Shown one piece after another: positions 57,962 to 64,000 of a stretch of DNA of 64,000 nt. The notes below the pieces were generated by a model that did not search any database, was not told the origin of the DNA, and saw only the letters and a list, made by a program, of their open reading frames with translations. How positions within the stretch are numbered: position 1 is the first letter of the stretch; the number at the start of each line of letters is the position of its first letter. Made by a program: the position numbers and the translations under genes. The stretch is from Capsicum annuum (taxonomy: Eukaryota > Streptophyta > Magnoliopsida > Solanales > Solanaceae): positions 44,263,808-44,327,807 of the forward strand of contig NC_061119.1 of NCBI RefSeq assembly GCF_002878395.1, written 5' to 3'.

Positions 57962-58530
57962 CAAAAGTCTTATGCAGATGTTCATAGAAAAGATCTCGAG
58001 TTTGAGATTGGTGACTATTTCTATCTAAAGATCCCCTCATGAAGGGAGTGAAGCGGTTCAGCAAGAAAAGGAAACTTAGACCCCCATATGTCGGTCCCTT
58101 CAAGATTCTCAGTCGATTCGGCAAGGTGGCTTATGAACTTAAATTGCCTATAGATCTAGTTTTAGTTCATCCAGTTTTTCATGTCTCTTTGCTCAAGAAG
58201 TATATAGGTGACCCATTAGTTATAGTCCCTATTCGGAGCATTGATGTTCAGAACACTCTCTCTTATGAAGAGATTTCAGTTGAAATCTTAGACTATCAGA
58301 CTTATAGATTGAGGAACAAAGAAGTCTCTCAAGTAAAGGTTTTTGGAGTAATCAGTCCATCGAGGGAGCTTCTTGGAAAGCAGAGGCAGACATGCATACC
58401 AAGTATCCTCACCTCTTCTTCGCAAACTCAGATAAAGCTCAAGGTAATAATTCTCCTTAATCTTACTCAGTTTTATATTCGGTATCCATCACAAACTTGG
58501 TATGCAGCTTTATGCTCATGTTCCTATTAG
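57962..58530 (+). pseudogene. B4 integrase C-terminus with possible chromodomain remnant
   Basis: After a stop and frameshift at about 57959-58036, frame 58039-58530 reads [20 protein letters not shown] and [20 protein letters not shown] and LKKYIGDP, the GPF/Y-type module of gypsy integrases. It continues [20 protein letters not shown] and VKVFG; in a shifted frame the text after it recalls the VLW.N...E.ATWE pattern of chromodomains. The upstream 57962-58035 piece [19 protein letters not shown] belongs to the same protein. The chromodomain call is tentative. Confidence 0.75.
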
Positions 58531-58823
58531 AAACTTGGTATCAAGTACCATTGCATATTCATTCATGCACGCATGCATCTGTTCAATTATGTAATTATGC
58601 ATCAGACATGCATTCTCATTGTGAGAAACTTAGTTTTTCAGAACACTCAGTCATGCATTCATGAATCAGTTACACATGCATCAGATATGCATGTTCAGTA
58701 TTATATGTTCAGCTTGTCAGTCATGTCAGTCATGAGATCATGTTCCAGTTATTCATGTTTAGTATGTACGTTATTTATCCTTTCTCCCCTCTCAGTCAGT
58801 CTCATTCGAGGATAAATGTTCTC
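58531..58823. other. B4 untranslated 3' region
   Basis: Between pol and the polypurine tract. It has repeated ATGCATTCATGAATCAG and TCAGTCATG-like phrases. No gene seen. Confidence 0.6.
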
Positions 58824-58835
58824 AAGGGGAGATAT
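58824..58835 (+). other. Polypurine tract of B4
   Basis: AAGGGGAGATAT directly before the 3' LTR (TGCAGTACCCG), the usual primer for plus-strand synthesis. Confidence 0.75.
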
Positions 58836-59717
58836 TGCAGTACCCGTACTTTTTCAAGATAATTTCATCTCAAGAATGTCTAGTATTAGGTTCTAAATTT
58901 AATGATGGTTATTACATGAGGAATTTTGAAGATTTTCACTTTTAGTCATGTGGTAAATTTAATAAGCTTTCCATCGATATAAGATTCGCCCAAATCCGAT
59001 AACTTGGTCAAAAGTTACGACTATTTTAAGTTCCCATCGTAAAATAGTGCCATATTAGTCTATGGCGTGCCGTACCACAAGAGTAAATGGAATTTGGAAA
59101 ATTCCAGTAGGGGTCTGTGATTATGGCACATCATTCCAGGGCCCAAATTTAGAATTGTCCTTTTCCAGTGTCTTAGTGCGATTTCCTCTGCATCGCGCCA
59201 AAGTTCCAGGTCACAAAAAAAGGGGCAATGTAATGGCTCCGCGTTGCACCATCCCTCAGTTTCCCAATTGTCAAATTCCAGTGACACGGTGCAATAGCGC
59301 CACATCGCGCCAAGGGTTCAGTTTGGGAAAATCTTACTGAAATTAAATGACAAGTTCAGGGTTAAAAGGATCAACTTCCCACCCCTATTTAAGCCCTTTA
59401 ACACGTGATTTAGCCATTTTTCACCCAAAATACACTCTCTTATCTCAAAAACCTCTTAAGAACAAGCTAGGATTTTCATAGAAGATCCAATTCCAAGAAA
59501 GTTTCTCCATCAATCTTCACGAAATCACGAACTAAGTTATGCATAGTGTTCATTCATGGTCTCTTTTCATCCATGAAGACTAAGAATCTCCTTTCTAAGT
59601 TTAAGTTTATGGATTTCTTTATGAATTTCATATTGGGTTTGTTTTGTTTATGTTGAGAATGATCAATTGTTGGGTGATTAATTTTATGTGGAATTGATAT
59701 GTATAGATGTTTATTCC
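58836..59717 (+). repeat. Truncated 3' LTR of B4
   Basis: The first 882 bp of a family-B LTR, up to about GTATAGATGTTTATTCC, where E2 sequence begins. Its text follows the B3 LTR (38626) more closely than the B4 5' LTR, for example GGAAAATTCCAGTAGGGGTC and AAGTTTAAGTTTATGGATTT. Confidence 0.85.
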
Positions 59718-61149
59718 ACATAAAGAAAGATTGATTGTTGAAGAGTAATTGATTTTTGGAAAATACTTGTGCAAAATAGATTTAAACAACTAAGTAGGGA
59801 CTTTAACTAAGTCTAAACAAATTAATACCAAAGCATGTATAAGGGGTAAGGGAGAAAATAAAAGATTTAGGCCATTGGGCCCAAATCTATAGACCCTATC
59901 CTAATCTAATTGGGCTTTTGGCCTACTTACACCTGTCCAATCTAAATATTAGGCTTTCGGCCCACAACCTTTCCTAAGCTAGTTTTTGAACCTTTGAGGT
60001 CCAAAATCCGCTTCACCTGTATTAAAATACAACTTTGGCTTCGAGACCCAAATGAATGAATAAATAAATAACTAAATGAATAATTAAAAAGAAAACAATA
60101 ATAAAAATCGAGACTTTTCAAGTCTCTTAGTGACCTCATCAATGGGTTTTGACCTATTTTCCTTCTTTGTCTATCTTTTATCACCCGCACGCCGTGTAGT
60201 GGACCTTGGATTTAAATTTTGGACTTGACTCGAAGAGGTGAGCCTCATTCACCCATTACGAAATGTAAGAGAAGAGGATTCCATTTGGAGTCGAGATATT
60301 TTTTGCATGCAAAGAAAAGATAAAGAAATTAATATACATTCAAGGCATAATAGTTACATATTTCAAAGCAAAAGAAAATATCAAGAATCAACTTTTGAGT
60401 TACAATGATATGCCCACTTGCACACGAATAAAAAGAGTGAGAGTCAATAGATAAAATACAAAGCAAAGACATCCACTTGCATGCCTCATGATTTATGTTC
60501 ATATTAAGAATGAATAAAGGTAAAAGGAACAAGGCCATATTCAATGAATTAATGCGAGAAACAGATAACGTAAGCTTGCGAAAGTAAAGGGGTGAGGCAA
60601 CAAGAAAAATACTCATGACTTATAAAATTGAACAAACATAGACACTAATCCATATAACAAAAGAAAATAAAGGTTAAATTCTCAAGAAAGAGAATCTTTA
60701 AATTTCAATTAAGTCGACATTAACGAAAATTTATACATCTAAATTACAATTAATATTTTAGGGAAAAACGTGTAACGACCTATAGTTTGTATTTCTAAGA
60801 CATCGTTGATTCTCTTTTGATATTATGAATAAAAGAGAAACATGAATCAAGTCTTTACACACAAAAAGAGCACATATAACAATCCAGATTAAGAAAATAG
60901 GAATAAAAGTTTAGCATCTCCAAAAGTAAAATATCGTTTAACAATCATTCTATGCATGAGTCAAAAATATCCAAATAATTCTATTTAGCCACAAAAGTTT
61001 GAACTTTCTCATCATTTTGATAAGACAACATGCGAACAAAAGAGGAATAAACATCTTGGATGAAAATAGAGCTATCACTTCATCTCTTATATAAGGATTT
61101 TGAAATCCATTGAAATAATTAGCAAGCAAATGGCAAATTCTTGACTTAA

Positions 61150-61810
61150 CTAATTACTATTTTTATTAAGGCGAAACAAACAATAATAACTATTTTTCCA
61201 ACATAAAAAAAACAACTTTACATGCTAAAATAAACATATCTGCCAACAATGATTTAAACAAGGCATGGGTTTATTTTTAGAGCAGAGATCAAAACTTTAT
61301 ACATAACAATCAAAGAATAAAGTTAGAAGGCAAAACAATCAATATTAAATATTCTTTTCAACATAAAGGAAATAACTTTACATACTAAAAACAAACATAT
61401 CTACCAACGATGAGTTTAAACAAGACATGGGTATGTTTTTCAAGCAAAGATCTAAACTTTATCCAAAATAATCAAAGAATAAAGTCAAAAGGCAAAACAA
61501 TCAATATTAACTATTCTTTTCAACATAAATAAAATAACTTTACATGCTAAAAACAAACATATCCACCAACAATGAGTTTAAACAAGACATGAGTATGTTT
61601 TTCAAGCAAAGATCTAAATTTTATCCAAAATAATCAAAGAATAAGGTGAAAAGGAAAAACAATCAATATTAACTGTTCTTTTCAACATAAAAAAATAACT
61701 TTACATGCTAAAAACAAATATATCCACCAACAATGAGTTTAAACAAAGCATAAGTACATCTTTTAAGCAAAGATTGAAACTTTATCTATAATAATCAAAG
61801 AATAAAGTCA
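61150..61810. repeat. About 161-bp tandem repeat in LTR E2, four copies
   Basis: Landmark AACTTTACATGC (or CATAC) near 61210, 61370, 61532 and 61694. Units contain CAACATAAA, CATATCCACCAACAATGAGT, TTTAAACAAGACATGAGTAT and AAAATAATCAAAGAATAA. E1 has three units of about 150-155 bp, so number and length differ between copies. Confidence 0.8.
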
Positions 61811-62235
61811 AAAAAAAAACGTACAACTATTGCTTGCTCATTTTTATATCATGAACATGAAAATAATTAAAATATCGATACCACAATGTCCTATGGCCTT
61901 CAAGGCCATCTACAAAAAACAATCCCAGCAAACAAAATTATAACTACGAACTACGAAGAAGAAAAAGATGAAGAAGAAAACGATAATAAAAAGAAAAAAA
62001 GAAAAGATGTGTTCACCTTTTTGGGAGCAGCAAAACGAGACTACGAGCTTTGTCGGAATCAACCACCACCAGAAAACATCGCCAGCAACTCAAAAATTTT
62101 GATTAGCTGACCAACTCTATGAAACAAAAATTTTTACTAAATAAAAATAACTATTTTGCTCAAAAGAATTTTTTCACCTTTCTAACCTCTTTTTTTCTTA
62201 CTTTTCAACCCCACTTTCTACTAAAGTAGTGGTAG

Positions 62236-62243
62236 TATTTATA
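62236..62243 (-). promoter_or_regulatory. TATA box of LTR E2
   Basis: Minus strand TATAAATA followed by CTACCACTA, matching the E1 box at 17300-17291. Confidence 0.5.
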
Positions 62244-63088
62244 GGAGAGAATGAATTTTTTTTTTCTTTCGTCTACCAATATGGGAGAAAAGTATTTATA
62301 GGAAATGAATAGGATTTATTTCTTGTCATCCATCAATGTGGGAGAAAAGTCATTTAGGGATGTTTTTTGAATTTTAAAATTAAAGATATGGTGAGGTGGA
62401 AGATAATGTGGTGAGAAATTGTACAATGTAGTACAATTTTTAAATTTTAAAATTGGAAAAATGATAAGGTTGAGGGGGGAATTGTACAAGTAGTACGATT
62501 TGAGATTATTTTTGGTGGGAATTGGGTAGAAGTTATGAGAGTTTTTGGAAATTTTGGGTTTATTTAAAATATAACCCCAATTGGAATTTAGAATTTAGCC
62601 CAGTTTATTCAATTTTGTCAAAATTAAAAATCAATTGATGGATTGCATAGTAATTATGGTCAATTTGATTTCAATTATGGCCAAATCTAATAGATTGGCT
62701 AAATTAAATTGAAATTCGATATGAATTAATACTTCTTTTAATCCCGAGCTTCTTGATTTAATAAAATGAAAAACATATTTATTCAAATAAATTATTTTTG
62801 AGAATAAATTATATTTAAATCAAGATTTTAATCATTTAAATTTATTTTCAAGACAAGTCTTGAATAAAATCCGATATTTTGTAAAATCAATATTTAAGTA
62901 ATAAAATTATAAAATTTCGTATAATTGAATACGTTAATATATAATCACTACTTAATATAACAAATTTGCCTAAATAAATACTTTGAAAAGTTTTTTATTC
63001 AGATTAAATAATTGCTGTAATTTTATTCAAATATTGAAGAAACTCTAAAATAAACTTAGTCATGGAGGGCAAAAATTTGGTGTCAACA

Positions 63089-63825
63089 GCTTGGACAATG
63101 TCTTGCCTTTATTTGATGGTGGTAGTTTGACTGTTTTGCTTGCCTTGGACTTTTTACGGGGTATTTCCTTGATGAGAGGTTCTTTTGGATGATCGTATCT
63201 TAAGTCTACCATTGTGGCAAACTCTATCATCCCAAAAAAAATCGGCATGCCATAGTAGTTGATCCAGATTTGATCTATCTTCCCCCCGCCCTTCCTTTAA
63301 ATCTTTATCATCCCCCACGTACTTGATCCTATGCTTGAGAAGACCATATACTATGCTCATTTGGAAACGGGAGTTATTGTCCTCAGGCAGCCAAAGAAAG
63401 TGTCCAAAGCAGCTTTTCTTAAAAAATTCCTCTAGTTTTTCCTTCTTCAAAGTGTTCCTAAATTCAGCAAAAGGTTTCCCTAACAGAGATTTAACTACCA
63501 AATCATCAAGTAGTTTTGCAGGGTTATCTATCGGCATCTCAACTTGAAACCTGTCAATACTAATAGTTTTGACAGGATCATGCTGGGATTTCGATCTTAA
63601 TTCACGCCCCATTAGTGATGCATTATCATCATGTTGATCACCATCATGTTTCTCACTTTTTACTTCCTCCCCTTCTTGTTTATCTTCTCCTTCCTCCTCC
63701 TCATATTTATTTTCCACACCAACCTTTACATACCCCTCTCTACCTCCCTCAATATAGTTTTCATAACTTTTTTTAGCTTTACTTTTCCCTAATTGAGATT
63801 GTTCAGGAAGTTTCTCCTAATCCAT
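63089..63825 (-). pseudogene. DUF1985-domain gene fragment (Ulp1-like family N-terminus), reverse strand
   Basis: Start at the ATG read from 63825; codon 3 is a stop. The frame then gives SYENYIEGGREGYVK and a Glu/Lys-rich acidic region. It continues SIDRFQVEMPIDNPAK, LLGKPFAEFRNTLKKEKLEE and FFKKSCFGHFLWLPEDNNSR, then FQMSIVYGLLKHRIKYVGDD: DUF1985, aligning with 31409-31774. A frameshift near 63260 moves it to INYYGMPIFFGMIEFATMVD, then PRKKSKASKTVKLPPSNKGK. Sequence similarity ends at 63089 where LTR E2 starts. The role of DUF1985 is unknown; in plants it usually precedes a Ulp1 protease domain, which is missing here. Confidence 0.75.
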
Positions 63826-64000
63826 CTATACTCTAGCCTTTTTTGTTAGGTGGTCAGAAGTTGATCCACTTCAGTTCTTTTCTTTTGGGAGATATCTTTT
63901 AACTACAAATAACCAAAAATCAAAAAATATATTACAATTGATGTCTGCATAATTTTTGAAAAAAGGGAAGACGAATTTTAATAAATTTTTATACACCATA
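63826..64000. other. Unassigned DNA at window end
   Basis: No feature recognised. Probably the upstream region of the DUF1985 fragment. Confidence 0.4.

Larger units (their letters stand above)
48330..59717 (+). mobile_element. Ty3/gypsy family B element B4, most complete copy, with nested inverted solo LTR
   Basis: 5' LTR (48330-50953), primer site (50958-50969), gag (51174-52330), protease (52331-52668), nested inverted solo LTR (52669-55373), RT-RNase H-integrase in one frame (55376-57961), integrase C-terminus with a possible chromodomain (58036-58530), polypurine tract (58824-58835) and a truncated 3' LTR (58836-59717). The order protease-RT-RH-IN is the Ty3/gypsy order; LTR length, domains and C-terminal tail fit the Tekay/Del chromovirus branch. 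The two LTRs do not match each other best (see findings). Coding regions are closed by many stops. Confidence 0.9.
59718..63088 (-). mobile_element. LTR E2, truncated copy of the E1 family
   Basis: Aligns with 14700-18403 of E1 in order: GCCCAAATC and GGGCTTTTGGCC phrases, the AAAT-rich tract, the tandem repeats, the TATA box (62243-62236) and the terminus TGTCAACA at 63088. The first about 300 bp (element 3' end) are missing at the junction with the B4 3' LTR. Minus orientation is inferred as for E1. It abuts a DUF1985 gene at 63089, which it seems to have interrupted; no target duplication can be checked. Confidence 0.75.

Noticed and set aside
59060..59340. Overlapping frames on both strands (81 and 92 codons)
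   Set aside because: They lie in the B4 3' LTR; the same place in the other B LTRs carries stops and no conserved protein.

Overview
This looks like plant nuclear DNA from a repeat-rich intergenic region, most likely of a Solanaceae species. I favour Capsicum because the DUF1985/Ulp1-like gene remnants, with CATCTGTTG-type repeats in their introns, resemble families I associate with pepper; this is recognition from memory, not a search. The DNA is AT-rich. Every coding stretch I recognise is a transposable-element gene, a decayed Ulp1-like gene or a plastid fragment. I see no intact cellular gene, tRNA or rRNA gene.

Layout. (1) 1-5754: unassigned AT-rich DNA split by an inverted solo LTR of a Ty3/gypsy family here called B (2734-5354), followed by a short Tat/Ogre-like leader remnant. 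(2) 5755-28756: one reverse-strand Ty3/gypsy chromovirus-like element (A), opened by three later insertions: a LINE (6479-13148, perfect 13-bp target duplication), a 4-kb solo LTR (E1, 14396-18403, perfect 5-bp duplication) and a forward gypsy element (C, 23228-27954) lying inside A's long LTR. (3) 28757-36787: an island with a MITE and two convergent Ulp1-like pseudogenes, the second broken by a nuclear copy of plastid rps12. CATCTGTTG-type repeats surround them. (4) 36788-59717: a cluster of family-B elements. B2 (36788) is interrupted in gag by B3 (38626). B4 (48330-59717) carries gag, protease, RT, RNase H, integrase and a possible chromodomain. B3 and B4 both carry an inverted B-family LTR inserted at the same nucleotide of the protease-RT junction. 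Between them lie an (AT/GT)n microsatellite, a gypsy LTR fragment, an Athila-like gag fragment and an unrecognised reverse-strand reading frame. (5) 59718-63088: a second, truncated E-type LTR (E2) abutting a broken DUF1985 gene that runs off to the window end.

From the nesting, element A is older than the LINE, E1 and C within it, and B2 is older than B3. Decay is mostly by substitution: B4 pol keeps one frame for about 2.6 kb and is closed by 14 stops, 13 of them TAG or TGA. Several catalytic residues are lost by changes that read as G-to-A on the coding strand. This fits deamination of methylated cytosine in silenced repeats.

The least ordinary signals are the shared self-nested insertion in B3 and B4, the mismatch between B4's two LTRs (its 3' LTR matches B3's LTR better), the potential long hairpin formed by inverted B LTRs, and the palindromic repeats around the Ulp1-like genes. 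I found no convincing new functional system.
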